The translations under genes and the position numbers were made by a program. From an uncultured Selenomonas sp. (GTDB lineage: Bacteria > Bacillota > Negativicutes > Selenomonadales > Selenomonadaceae): a DNA stretch of 57,554 bases. Shown here piece by piece: positions 45,269 through 54,492 of this stretch (the first letter of the stretch is position 1; each line of letters begins with the position of its first letter). The notes under the pieces were generated by a model. That model had not been told where the DNA came from. It did no database searches and saw only the letters and a list, made by a program, of their open reading frames with translations. The DNA lies in assembly GCA_902766095.1 (NCBI GenBank), contig CACXCN010000079.1, positions 1 through 57,554 of the forward strand, read 5' to 3'.

Positions 45269-45424
45269 TAGAAAATTCCGTCTCTTTGTAAAATGTTTTT
45301 AACGAAATGCATTTAAAATGCGAACAATAACGCCAATTTAAAGGCTGTGAAAATGTTTTCTTGCCGAAAGTGAGCGGATCGCACACGAAATGATTTTATT
45401 AATAGGGATGAACTAGGATAAAGA

Positions 45425-45453
45425 TTGACAAAAGGATTGAGGTGTTGTATCTT
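45425..45453 (+). promoter_or_regulatory. araBDA operon promoter
   Basis: TTGACA (45425-45430), 17 bases, TATCTT (45448-45453), followed 14 bases later by the operator. The space between the two divergent promoters (45269-45424) is A/T-rich and shows no further recognisable site. Confidence 0.8.
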
Positions 45454-45467
45454 AAGAACTGTAAAGG

Positions 45468-45481
45468 TGTGCTCGAACACA
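45468..45481 (+). promoter_or_regulatory. Operator-like palindrome, araBDA side
   Basis: TGTGCTCGAACACA, sharing GTGTGCTCGA with the transporter-side site when both are read away from the intergenic centre, and placed at the same distance from its -10. Confidence 0.65.
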
Positions 45482-45516
45482 AAAATGTCTCATATATCGA
45501 AAGGGAGGGATGCCTG

Positions 45517-47136
45517 ATGGCAGAAAATCGTCAGGACGAAGAAAGCCAGGCAGCGGAGATCCGTGCCGGGCAGACGGCGCTCGGCATCGAGCTCGGCTCG
45601 ACCAATATCAAGGCGGTGCTCGTCGGAAAGGACTGCCGGACGCTCGCGTCGGCGAGCTATGGCTGGGAGAACCAGCTCGAGGACGGGATATGGACGTATG
45701 ATCTCGAGCAGGTATGGGCCGGAATCCAGACCTGTTTCACGGATATCAAGGCACAGGTTTCTGCGCAGTACCATGCGCCGTTGAAGGAAATCGGCAGCAT
45801 CGGTGTCAGCGCGATGATGCATGGCTATCTGCCATTCGCGAGCGACGGCAGGCAGCTGGTGTCCTTCCGTACCTGGCGCAACAATATCACGGGCGAGGCG
45901 GCTGATGTGCTGACGGATGTGTTTTCTTTCAATATACCGCAGCGCTGGAGCGTCGCCCATCTCTATCAGGCCATCTTGAACGGCGAGCCCTCGGTGCGGG
46001 AGATCGACTACCTGACGACACTCGCCGGCTATGTGCACTGGAAACTGTCCGGCGAGCGGGTGCTCGGCATCGGCGATGCATCGGGCATGTTCCCGATCGA
46101 TGAGCAGAGCGGTACCTATGATGCGGCCAGGGTCCGGCAGTTCGATGCATTGCCGCGTGTAAAGGAGCAGCCGTGGAATCTGCTCGACATCCTGCCGCGG
46201 GTTCTGCGCGCAGGCGAGGCGGCCGGACATCTGACTGAGCAGGGGGCACATCTGCTGGATCTCAGCGGTCAGCTCGAGCCGGGCGCGCTCATGGCGCCGC
46301 CGGAGGGCGATGCCGGTACGGGCATGGTCAGCACGAATGCCGTGCGGAAGCGTACGGGCAATATCAGCGTCGGCACATCGGCATTTTCCATGAATGTCCT
46401 CGATGCGCCGCTCCGGCGCGTGCATCGCGATATCGATGTCGTCACGACTCCGTCAGGGGCGCCGGTCGCGATGGTTCACGCGAACAACTGCACGAGCGAT
46501 CTCAATGCCTGGGTGAAGCTGTTCGGTGAGTTCGCCGCAGCCATCGGTCATCCGCTCGACGGTGGGGCGCTGTATGGTACGTTGCTCGGCGCGTCACAGC
46601 AGGCGGATGCGGATGCGGGCGGCCTGCTGAACTACAGCTGCCTGTCGGGGGAGAATATCACGGAGGTCGAGTCCGGGCGTCCGCTGTTCGTGCGCACACC
46701 GCACAGCCGCATGAACCTGGCGAATTTCATGCGCACGCAGCTCTATGGCTGCTTCGCCCCGCTGAAGATCGGCATGGATATCCTCGTCGAGGAGGAGGGC
46801 GTCGAGACGGACGTCATAATCGCGCAGGGCGGCCTGTTCAAGACGCCGGTCGTCGCACAACAGGCGCTTGCCGACTGCCTCGGTCTCCCCATCTCGGTCA
46901 TGAAGACGGCCGGCGAGGGTGGTCCGTGGGGCATGGCGGTGCTCGCCGTGTACGCGAAATGGCACGCGGATGAAGACCTCGCGGATTTCCTCGATACGAC
47001 GGTATTCTCGGATCCGGAGTGCGTGACGCTCGAGCCGGCGGAGGCAGGCCGGCGCGGGGCACAGGCGTACCTCGAAGCCTATCGGAAGGGGCTCGCCGTG
47101 GAGCGCGGCGCGGCCGTCATCCCCGATTATGCCTGA
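45517..47136 (+). CDS. FGGY-family sugar kinase, probable L-ribulokinase
   Basis: 539 residues. N-terminal phosphate-binding GIELGSTNIKAVLVG and, in the C-terminal half, VIIAQGGLFKTPVVAQQ with TAGEGGPWGMAVLA fit the FGGY kinase fold. The genes directly downstream encode the epimerase and isomerase of L-arabinose breakdown, so it most likely phosphorylates L-ribulose. It is not close enough to classical AraB for me to assign the symbol. ATG at 45517 with AAAGGGAGGG 7-9 bases upstream; the longer frame starts inside the operator region. Confidence 0.78.
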   Translation: MAENRQDEESQAAEIRAGQTALGIELGSTNIKAVLVGKDCRTLASASYGWENQLEDGIWTYDLEQVWAGIQTCFTDIKAQVSAQYHAPLKEIGSIGVSAMMHGYLPFASDGRQLVSFRTWRNNITGEAADVLTDVFSFNIPQRWSVAHLYQAILNGEPSVREIDYLTTLAGYVHWKLSGERVLGIGDASGMFPIDEQSGTYDAARVRQFDALPRVKEQPWNLLDILPRVLRAGEAAGHLTEQGAHLLDLSGQLEPGALMAPPEGDAGTGMVSTNAVRKRTGNISVGTSAFSMNVLDAPLRRVHRDIDVVTTPSGAPVAMVHANNCTSDLNAWVKLFGEFAAAIGHPLDGGALYGTLLGASQQADADAGGLLNYSCLSGENITEVESGRPLFVRTPHSRMNLANFMRTQLYGCFAPLKIGMDILVEEEGVETDVIIAQGGLFKTPVVAQQALADCLGLPISVMKTAGEGGPWGMAVLAVYAKWHADEDLADFLDTTVFSDPECVTLEPAEAGRRGAQAYLEAYRKGLAVERGAAVIPDYA

Positions 47137-47168
47137 CAAGGTGCTTTTTGGAAGAAAGGATGGGTTCT

Positions 47169-47873
47169 ATGCTGGAATCTCTCAAGCAAGAAGTGTATGA
47201 AGCAAATCTCCTCCTGCCGAAATACGGCATCGTGACGTTCACCTGGGGCAACGTCTCGGGCATCGACCGCGAGGCGGGCATATTAGCCATCAAGCCGTCC
47301 GGCGTGCCCTATGAGGAGCTCGAGCCGGAGGATATGGTGCTTGTCGACGTCAAGACCGGAGAGGTCGTCGAGGGCGAGCTGAATCCGTCGAGCGATACGC
47401 CGACCCACCGCGTGCTTTACCAGGAATTCCCCAGTATCGGTGCCGTCGTCCACACGCATTCCTCGTGGGCGGTCTCGTTCGCCGAGGCCGGGCTGCCCAT
47501 CGAGGCCATGGGCACGACGCATGCCGACAGCTTCTATGGTGACGTGCCCGTGACGGACGCGCTGACGCAGGAGGAGATCGAGAGTGCCTATGAGGAGAAT
47601 ACCGGCAAGGTCATCGTGCGCACGTTCCAGGAGCGCGGCATCGACCCGGATGCGGTCCCCGCTGTACTCGTGCGGCAGCACGGTCCCTTCACCTGGGGGC
47701 CGACGCCGAAAAAGGCCGTCGAGAATGCAAAGGTGCTCGATGTAGTCGCCGAGATGAACTACCATGCCCTGCAGCTCACGCGCGCAGATTGCCGCGTGCC
47801 GCAGTATCTGCTCGACAAGCATTATTTCCGCAAACACGGTGCCAATGCCTACTATGGGCAGGCGCAACGCTGA
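47169..47873 (+). CDS. araD: L-ribulose-5-phosphate 4-epimerase
   Basis: 234 residues. MLESLKQEVYEANLLLPKYGIVTFTWGNVSGIDRE is close to the E. coli AraD start. Zinc ligands are visible in VVHTHSSWA and the late RQHGPFTWG. The class-II aldolase-fold enzyme turns L-ribulose 5-phosphate into D-xylulose 5-phosphate. The ATG at 47169 is chosen over 47160, which overlaps the AAAGGA site. Confidence 0.95.
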   Translation: MLESLKQEVYEANLLLPKYGIVTFTWGNVSGIDREAGILAIKPSGVPYEELEPEDMVLVDVKTGEVVEGELNPSSDTPTHRVLYQEFPSIGAVVHTHSSWAVSFAEAGLPIEAMGTTHADSFYGDVPVTDALTQEEIESAYEENTGKVIVRTFQERGIDPDAVPAVLVRQHGPFTWGPTPKKAVENAKVLDVVAEMNYHALQLTRADCRVPQYLLDKHYFRKHGANAYYGQAQR

Positions 47874-47897
47874 CGATAAAGAAAGGATGTCATCGCA

Positions 47898-49322
47898 ATG
47901 CAAGAAATCAGAGACTATGAATTTTGGTTCGTTGCCGGATCGCAGTTCCTCTACGGCGAGGAGCAGCTGAACAACGTCGCGCGTGACGCTGAGGCCATCG
48001 TGGAGAAGCTCAACGCGAGCGGCACCCTGCCGTATCGGATTGTCTGCAAAGGCGTCATGACGACGGCGGAGGGCATCACGCAGTTCATGAAAGACGTCAA
48101 CTACCATGACGAGGTAGCGGGCGTCATCACCTGGATGCATACATTCTCCCCGGCGAAGAACTGGATTCGCGGCACGGTGCTGCTGCAGAAGCCGCTGCTT
48201 CATCTCGCGACGCAGTACCTCGACCGGATTCCCTACGATACGATCGATTTCGACTATATGAACCTGAACCAGAGCGCGCACGGCGACCGCGAATACGGCT
48301 ACCTGAATGCCCGCCTCGGCCTCAAGAATAAGATCGTCTACGGCTGGTGGGGCGATCCGGAGGTGCAGCAGGAGATCGCTGACTGGGAGGATGTCGCGGT
48401 CGCGTATAACGAGAGCTTCAATATCAAGGTCTGCCGCTTCGGCGATACGATGCGCAATGTCGCCGTCACGGAGGGCGACAAGGTCCAGGCCGAGATCCAG
48501 CTCGGCTGGACGGTCGACTATTGGCCGGTCGGTGACCTCGTGGACGTCGTCGATGCCGTCGCTGACGAGGATATCGAGGCGGAGTACGCCAAGCTGAAGG
48601 ATACGTACGAGCTGAACCCGCAGGATAACGATGCAGCTGCTTTCGAGAGCTCGGTGCGCTATCAGCTCCGCGAATACCTCGGCATAAAGAAATTCCTCGA
48701 TGACCGAGGCTATACGGCATTCTGCACGAACTTCGAAGACCTCAAGGGACTCCGTCAGTTGCCGGGACTCGCGTCGCAGCTCCTGATGCGCGACGGCTAC
48801 GGCTTCGGTGCCGAGGGCGACTGGAAGACGGCAGCGCTCGTGCGTCTGCTCAAGATCATGGCGCATAATGACCGCACCGTATTCATGGAGGACTACACCC
48901 TCGACCTGCGCAAAGGCCATGAGGCCATCCTCGGGGCGCATATGCTCGAGGTCGACCCGACGATCGCGAGCGATAAGCCGCGCGTCGAGGTGCATCCGCT
49001 CGATATCGGCGGCAAGGACGACCCGGCCCGTCTCGTCTTCACAGGCGCCGATGGCGAGGGCATCGACTGCACGGTGGCGGATTTCCGTAGCGGCTTCCGG
49101 ATCATCAGCTATCCGGTCACCTGCCGTCGTGCCGAGGCCGAGACGCCGCATCTGCCGGTGGCGAAGCAGCTCTGGACACCGAAAGTCGGGCTCAAGGAGG
49201 GCGCGACGGCTTGGATCCAGGCGGGCGGCGGCCATCATACGGTACTCTCGTTCCGCCTGAAGGAGTCGCAGATCCATGACCTCGGTGTCATGCTCGGCAT
49301 GGACCTCGTCGAGATCTGCTGA
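47898..49322 (+). CDS. araA: L-arabinose isomerase
   Basis: 474 residues, the usual AraA length. [16 protein letters not shown] start, [27 protein letters not shown] and the metal-site [10 protein letters not shown] and [13 protein letters not shown] are family signatures. It interconverts L-arabinose and L-ribulose using Mn2+. GAAAGGATG precedes the ATG. Third gene of araB-D-A. Confidence 0.97.
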   Translation: MQEIRDYEFWFVAGSQFLYGEEQLNNVARDAEAIVEKLNASGTLPYRIVCKGVMTTAEGITQFMKDVNYHDEVAGVITWMHTFSPAKNWIRGTVLLQKPLLHLATQYLDRIPYDTIDFDYMNLNQSAHGDREYGYLNARLGLKNKIVYGWWGDPEVQQEIADWEDVAVAYNESFNIKVCRFGDTMRNVAVTEGDKVQAEIQLGWTVDYWPVGDLVDVVDAVADEDIEAEYAKLKDTYELNPQDNDAAAFESSVRYQLREYLGIKKFLDDRGYTAFCTNFEDLKGLRQLPGLASQLLMRDGYGFGAEGDWKTAALVRLLKIMAHNDRTVFMEDYTLDLRKGHEAILGAHMLEVDPTIASDKPRVEVHPLDIGGKDDPARLVFTGADGEGIDCTVADFRSGFRIISYPVTCRRAEAETPHLPVAKQLWTPKVGLKEGATAWIQAGGGHHTVLSFRLKESQIHDLGVMLGMDLVEIC

Positions 49323-49374
49323 CAGCGCTGCGCAGCTGGCGCATATCTGATACTTACACAGTTCTCCCGCAATA

Positions 49375-49413
49375 AAAAAGCATCCCGAAGCGGCTGGCTC
49401 CGGGATGCTTTTT
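49375..49413. terminator. Bidirectional terminator between araA and the LacI regulator
   Basis: AAAAAGCATCCCG (49375-49387) pairs with CGGGATGCTTTTT (49401-49413). A's on one side and T's on the other serve both converging genes. Confidence 0.9.
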
Positions 49414-49439
49414 CTGTTGATGACGGAATCTTTTTTTCT

Positions 49440-50468
49440 TTATTCGTCGCTGTCGGTGACATTTTCGAGGATGCGGATCTCGTTGCGCATGATATATTTT
49501 TCACGCTCGGGCGCGATGCCGTTGACGAGGTAATCGAATACGACCTGCATCGCCTGGTGTCCCTGCGAGCGCGGGTGCTGGTAGATGGCCGCCTGGATGA
49601 CTCTCTGCTTCATCATTTCGATGGTCGTCGGAATCGTATCGAAGACGACGACGGTGAGGTCGGTGCGCTTCCGCGCGAGGATGGCGCGCGAGGCCCCGTA
49701 GGCGCCGGACGAGGCGACGAACAGCGAATTCGTCTCCGGGTGCTCGTCCAGCAGGTGTACGGTCTCCTCGTAGGCGATCATGTCGTCGTCATTCGTCTCC
49801 TGCACGCCGAGATAGCGGAAGCCGGGCGTCTTTTCCAGCACGTCGAGGAAGCCGGCGAGCCGCTGGCGGTGGCCGTACATGTCGAGCGAGCCGAGCAGCA
49901 CGCCGGCATGGATTTCCGCCGGGCCGATCATCCGGAGCAGGGCGCCGGCCGTGCGGCCGCCCTGCAGATACGAGGGTCCGACATAGCAATGTCGCTTCGA
50001 GGCGGGAGCATCGTTGTTGATGGTCACGACGAAGATTCCCGCTTTGACGAAAGCGTCGATTTTCTCGAGCACGTGGCGCTCGGAGAGCGGGTTCACGATG
50101 AGGGCGTTGACCTTCGGCATGAGCTCGTCGAGGATGCGGCACTGCTCCGCGGCGTCGAATCCGCGTGTGCTGCGCCAGAGTACCTGCAAGCCGAACTCCG
50201 CGTACTTCTGCGCGCGGTGATGCATGGCATCCAGTACCTCATCGAAGAAGTGAACGCCCTCGGAGGCGATGAGCACACCGACGACAGGATGCGTGCGGCG
50301 CGCAGAGAGCGCCTTGCCCGCGGGGTTCGGCCGGTAGTTCAGCTTTTCTGCCATCGCGCGCACCAGGGCCGCCTTCTCTGGACGCACCTTGCCGCGCCCG
50401 TTCAGCACGCGGTCCACCGTGCCGCGCGATACACCGCAAAGCTCCGCAATCTGCTTGATCGTGACCAT
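49440..50468 (-). CDS. LacI-family transcriptional regulator
   Basis: 342 residues. N-terminal helix-turn-helix VTIKQIAELCGVSRGTVDRVLNGRG with the hinge helix NPAGKALSARR, then a sugar-binding periplasmic-protein-like core. It lies convergent with araA, and the CG-centred palindromes at 45213 and 45468 are the right type of operator. It probably represses both the transporter and araBDA until arabinose or a derivative appears. GGGGGTGGGAT precedes the ATG. Direct binding is inferred. Confidence 0.88.
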   Translation of the reverse strand: MVTIKQIAELCGVSRGTVDRVLNGRGKVRPEKAALVRAMAEKLNYRPNPAGKALSARRTHPVVGVLIASEGVHFFDEVLDAMHHRAQKYAEFGLQVLWRSTRGFDAAEQCRILDELMPKVNALIVNPLSERHVLEKIDAFVKAGIFVVTINNDAPASKRHCYVGPSYLQGGRTAGALLRMIGPAEIHAGVLLGSLDMYGHRQRLAGFLDVLEKTPGFRYLGVQETNDDDMIAYEETVHLLDEHPETNSLFVASSGAYGASRAILARKRTDLTVVVFDTIPTTIEMMKQRVIQAAIYQHPRSQGHQAMQVVFDYLVNGIAPEREKYIMRNEIRILENVTDSDE

Positions 50469-50727
50469 TTCGATCCCACCCCCAGTCGAGTATCCTCGTT
50501 TCTTTGGTTCAAATTATATAAGGTAGGGCGTGAGGCGTCAAGGAAGCATGACACAGTCAGGAGAAGAAATCCTCTGCGATGATGTAATTCGCGCTGTCTG
50601 CTTGAAGATTGGATGGGGAGATGCGGTTCGGTGTGATTATCGTCTTGCCCGGCCATGGTATCGCTTTCCAAAATGCGATAAGCATAGTATACTAGACATG
50701 AATACGCAGATGAAGGGATTTAATAAT

Positions 50728-51732
50728 ATGCGGAAACGTAAGATCTATGTGCTGGCTACGGGTGGTACGATTGCGGGAGCAGCTGATTCGGCGGCGGCGA
50801 CAACGGGCTACCGGGCGGGTCAGCTGGGAATCGGGCAGCTGCTGCAGGATCTGCCGGCAGCCGATGACAGCATCGAGCTCGTTGGCGAGGAGATCGCTGC
50901 TATCGATAGCAAAGATATCACCGAAGAGGTTTTGTTGAAGCTGGCACGGCGGACGCAGGAAGTATTGTCGGAATCAGAGACGGCTGGCGTTGTCATAACT
51001 CATGGCACGGATACCCTCGAGGAGACGGCCTATTTCCTGCACCTGACGCTCCATACGGCCAAGCCTGTAGTACTGACCGGGGCGATGCGCCCAGCGACAG
51101 CCCTGTCGGCCGATGGGCCGCTGAATCTGCTGCAGGCTATCCGCGTGGCGTCCTGTGCGTCTTCGGTCGGGCGGGGCGTGCTCGTCGTGGCCAATGGCGA
51201 GATCCACAGCGCGCGTGACGTGCGCAAGGTTCATACGACGGCCGTCCATACGTTCCAGTCGCCGGGACTGGGACCGCTCGGCGTCATCGATGATGCGTCC
51301 ATCGAGTATTACCGTCAGACGACGCGTCGTCATACGCTGGACAGCGAGCTGCAGCTGCCGGAGCAGCAGCGAGGCGGCCGCTATCTGCCGGATGTCAGGA
51401 TCTTGTACGGGCAGGCCGGGGATGATGGTATGTTCGCGGCCGCTGCCTGCTCGGCCGGCGTGCGCGGCATCGTATATGCCGGCTTCGGCAATGGCAGCCT
51501 GCCCGCACTGGTTGAGACCGCTCTGGCGGCGGCCGTGGAGCAGGGAGTCATCGTCGTGCGCAGCACGCGCAGCCCGGAGGGAGCTGTGCTGGCAGCTGAG
51601 CCATCCTATGATGAGCATGGTTTCATAGCGTCGGGGACGTTATCGCCGCAACAGGCACGCATCCTGCTTCAGCTGGGGCTGCTGCACAGCTCTGACCGCA
51701 GCTATATATTGCGCTTATTCCGCGAGTACTGA
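50728..51732 (+). CDS. L-asparaginase
   Basis: 334 residues. The two nucleophilic-Thr motifs are intact: VLATGGTIAG near the start and ITHGTDTLEETAYF. Hydrolyses L-asparagine to aspartate and ammonia. No signal peptide with the ATG at 50728 (AAGGGA 9 bases before), so a cytosolic form is likely; the upstream in-frame ATG at 50698 adds only ten polar residues. A -10 of TATACT lies about 40 bases upstream with a weak TTTCCA -35. Aspartate feeds the NAD genes that follow, though they are on the other strand. Confidence 0.92.
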   Translation: MRKRKIYVLATGGTIAGAADSAAATTGYRAGQLGIGQLLQDLPAADDSIELVGEEIAAIDSKDITEEVLLKLARRTQEVLSESETAGVVITHGTDTLEETAYFLHLTLHTAKPVVLTGAMRPATALSADGPLNLLQAIRVASCASSVGRGVLVVANGEIHSARDVRKVHTTAVHTFQSPGLGPLGVIDDASIEYYRQTTRRHTLDSELQLPEQQRGGRYLPDVRILYGQAGDDGMFAAAACSAGVRGIVYAGFGNGSLPALVETALAAAVEQGVIVVRSTRSPEGAVLAAEPSYDEHGFIASGTLSPQQARILLQLGLLHSSDRSYILRLFREY

Positions 51733-51774
51733 GTGCAGATTGCTGTCCGGTGAAAAGCAAAAATGGGAAACAAA

Positions 51775-51798
51775 AAAAGACGCCGAGAGGCGTCTTTT
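51775..51798. terminator. Asparaginase terminator
   Basis: AAAAGACGCC-GAGA-GGCGTCTTTT followed by GTTTTG. A's on the left also allow use by minus-strand transcripts leaving the tRNA. Confidence 0.88.
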
Positions 51799-51808
51799 GT
51801 TTTGCAAA

Positions 51809-51882
51809 TGGAGCGGGCAAGCGGAATCGAACCGCCCTCTAAAGCTTGGGAAGCTTTCATTCTACCGATGAACTATGCCCGC
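51809..51882 (-). tRNA. tRNA-Gly (anticodon CCC)
   Basis: Reads GCGGGCA ... TGCCCGC on the minus strand with encoded TCCA end, 74 bases. Acceptor stem of 7, D arm with GTTC-GAAT, anticodon arm AAAGC-TTCCCAA-GCTTT giving CCC, and T arm GGCGGTTCGATTCCGCC-like pairing. It decodes GGG. Confidence 0.93.
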
Positions 51883-51922
51883 ATACTTGCTTATTATAGC
51901 ATTTTCTGCTGCCTTATGCAAG

Positions 51923-52765
51923 TTATTTTATATGGCCGATATCCATACTGATGTCGAGGGCCTTGACGCTGTGAGTCAGGGCGCCTACGGATATGATATC
52001 GACACCGCTCTGGGCAGCTGCAGCCAGGGTCGTCTCGTCGATGCCGCCGGAGGCCTCGACGATGGCGCGGTGGTCGATGAGCTTCACGGCCTGGGCCATG
52101 AGTGCAGGAGGCATGTTGTCGAGCATGATTACGTCGGCACCTCCGTCCAGAGCCTCCTGGACACCGGCCAGGTCCTCGACTTCGATTTCGATCTTCGTCA
52201 TATGCGAGGCATAGGCATGGGCGCGGTCAAGGGCCTGACGGATGCCGCCGGCCACCTGGATGTGGTTGTCCTTTATGAGCATGGCATCGTAGAGTCCGAG
52301 ACGGTGGTTGGCGCCGCCACCGACTTTTACGGCGTATTTGTCCAGCAGGCGCAGGCCGGGTGTCGTCTTGCGGGTATCGACGAGCTTTGCTCCGTAGGGA
52401 GCGGCGATGGCGGCGAGCTTCGCTGTGCGCGTAGCGACGCCGCTCATGTGCTGCAGCAGGTTCAGAGCCAGGCGCTCGCCAGAGAGCAGCGTGCGGGCCC
52501 GTCCGTCGATCTCGGCGATGACCGAGGTTTTGTCCAGTTTTGCTCCGTCAGCCAGGCAGGCGGTGAAATGTATATCCGGGTCCAGAAGCTGGAATACGCG
52601 ACGGGCGACCTCTACGCCGGCCAGTATGCCGGTATCCTTGGCATGGATGATGGCATGAGCAGTCTGCTCCGGCCCGACGATGGCCATCGTGGTGATATCG
52701 CCGCTGCCGATATCCTCGGCGAGCCAGGTCTCGAGCTGTTTATCTAATCCGAAATACAGGTCCAT
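51923..52765 (-). CDS. nadC: Nicotinate-nucleotide pyrophosphorylase (quinolinate phosphoribosyltransferase)
   Basis: 280 residues. EDIGSGDITT near the start, LLSGERLALNLLQHMSGVAT, DTRKTTPGLR and EVEDLAGVQEAL are NadC signatures. Turns quinolinate and PRPP into nicotinate mononucleotide. Last gene of nadA-nadB-nadC; 65 bases follow nadB. Confidence 0.95.
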   Translation of the reverse strand: MDLYFGLDKQLETWLAEDIGSGDITTMAIVGPEQTAHAIIHAKDTGILAGVEVARRVFQLLDPDIHFTACLADGAKLDKTSVIAEIDGRARTLLSGERLALNLLQHMSGVATRTAKLAAIAAPYGAKLVDTRKTTPGLRLLDKYAVKVGGGANHRLGLYDAMLIKDNHIQVAGGIRQALDRAHAYASHMTKIEIEVEDLAGVQEALDGGADVIMLDNMPPALMAQAVKLIDHRAIVEASGGIDETTLAAAAQSGVDIISVGALTHSVKALDISMDIGHIK

Positions 52766-52830
52766 GTTATTCTCCTTGTCAATATCTGATATCTATGAAT
52801 CTCGCTATATGGCAGAGCGCGGACTGGAAT

Positions 52831-54471
52831 TCAGACCGTAGCTTCATCGGTCAGGCAGTCGGTGCAGTGGCGCAGCCAGTCCGGATCCGGCTCCGGGTAG
52901 TCGGTGCGGTAGTGGGCACCGCGGCTCTCCTGACGGCGCAGGGCGGCTTTCATGATGCACTGATCCGTGATGAGGCGCGCCGCGAGGTCGAGGCTCATGG
53001 GCGTGGTAGCTTCGCTGCCGCTCCATTCCCTGGCCAGGGCATCCAGTTCGGCTTCACCGGCCAGCATGTCCTCTTTTTCGCGGCTGATGCCGAGATATTT
53101 GCTCATGAGGCGCTGGCTGGAGGCGATGGCGGCCGCGATGTCATCGGCATTTCCTTTGCGGACGGTCAGGCTGGTTTCCGACCATTGGCGCCGTTCCGGC
53201 GTCGGCAATGGCAGGCGCCGTTCGTCGATATCGACAGCGCAGCGGCGGCCCAGTACGAGCCCCTCGAGCAGCGAGTTGCTGGCCAGGCGGTTGGCCCCCT
53301 GCAGGCCGGTGCAGGCAGCTTCGCCGCAGGCATAGAGGCCGGGGATGTTCGTGTGTCCCCATTCATCCGTCTTTATGCCGCCCATCATGTAGTGGGCAGC
53401 CGGCGCGATGGGGATGGGCTGCTTCGCTATATCGATGCCGTAGCTGTCGCAGGTTTCGGCGATCATCGGGAATTTGTCCCGGACGCCGTCGATGACGGTT
53501 GCATCGAGGAATATGTGGTCGCTGTCGGCTGCGCGCATCTCGCGGAATATGGCGCGGGCGACGACGTCGCGCGGTGCCAGCTCGGCCATCTTGTGATAGC
53601 GCGGCATGAATCGCTCGCCCGCCATGTTGCGCAGTATGGCTCCGGCACCGCGTACGGCCTCGGATATGAGGAAGTTCGGGCAGCCCTTGAGCGCCAGGGC
53701 GGTGGGGTGGAACTGTACGAACTCCATGTCCTGCAGCTCGACGCCGGCCCGGTAGGCCAGCGCGGAGCCGGAACCGGTCGCGCCCTCGGGGTTCGTCGTG
53801 TGCTGGAACAGGCGCCCATTGCCTCCGGTCGCCAGTATGGTGCGGTCGGCGCGTATGTATATCTTCTGGCCCGAGGCAGCGGCATCAGTCGTGCTGTCAG
53901 CGTTCGTCTGGCAGAGCAGGGCAGTAGCCCCGTAGCAGCGCTTGTCAGCCAGCAACAGATCTACGATGTAGCAATGTTCGAGTATCGTGATGTTCGGTTC
54001 CTGGCGTACCATGGCGCGCAGGGCCCGGGCTACCTCGGCTCCGGTGGCATCACCGTGGGCGTGGACGATGCGGTGGCGGCTGTGGCAGCCCTCACGTCCC
54101 AGAGCCAGGGAGCCGTCCGGATTGCGGTCGAATTCTGCGCCATGGGCGATGAGGTTCTCGATATCGTGCGGCCCTTCGGTCACGACGATGCGGGATATTT
54201 TTTCATCAGAGAGGCCGGCGCCGGCGATGAGCGTGTCCTGCAGATGCAGCTCCGGATTGTCATCGGGGCCGAAGGAAGCCGCTATGCCGCCCTGGGCTTT
54301 GTCGGTATTGGAGTCGCGCAGGGTGTCGCGTACGGCCAGCAGCACTTTATGGCCGCGTTCGGCCAGATGCCAGGCCGCCGTGAGACCGGCCACACCGCTG
54401 CCGACTACGAGACACTCGGTCTGGCGCTCCGGCATGGTGGCCGTGTTGAAGTTCATGAGATATCTTTGCAT
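52831..54471 (-). CDS. nadB: L-aspartate oxidase
   Basis: 546 residues. FAD-binding LVVGSGVAGLTAAWHLAERG, the DTLIAGAGLSDE and HRIVHAHGDATG segments, and the conserved HYMMGGI and GEAACTGLQGANRLASNSLLEG. Oxidises aspartate to iminoaspartate, the NadA substrate. ATG at 54471 with AAGGAAG about 9 bases upstream; a second ATG five codons later is possible. In an anaerobe, fumarate is a likely electron acceptor. Confidence 0.95.
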   Translation of the reverse strand: MQRYLMNFNTATMPERQTECLVVGSGVAGLTAAWHLAERGHKVLLAVRDTLRDSNTDKAQGGIAASFGPDDNPELHLQDTLIAGAGLSDEKISRIVVTEGPHDIENLIAHGAEFDRNPDGSLALGREGCHSRHRIVHAHGDATGAEVARALRAMVRQEPNITILEHCYIVDLLLADKRCYGATALLCQTNADSTTDAAASGQKIYIRADRTILATGGNGRLFQHTTNPEGATGSGSALAYRAGVELQDMEFVQFHPTALALKGCPNFLISEAVRGAGAILRNMAGERFMPRYHKMAELAPRDVVARAIFREMRAADSDHIFLDATVIDGVRDKFPMIAETCDSYGIDIAKQPIPIAPAAHYMMGGIKTDEWGHTNIPGLYACGEAACTGLQGANRLASNSLLEGLVLGRRCAVDIDERRLPLPTPERRQWSETSLTVRKGNADDIAAAIASSQRLMSKYLGISREKEDMLAGEAELDALAREWSGSEATTPMSLDLAARLITDQCIMKAALRRQESRGAHYRTDYPEPDPDWLRHCTDCLTDEATV

Positions 54472-54492
54472 GACGTGATACTTCCTTATATA

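Noticed and set aside
47283-49277. 664-residue minus-strand frame opposite araD and araA
   Set aside because: Shadow of two textbook enzymes with family motifs on the plus strand.
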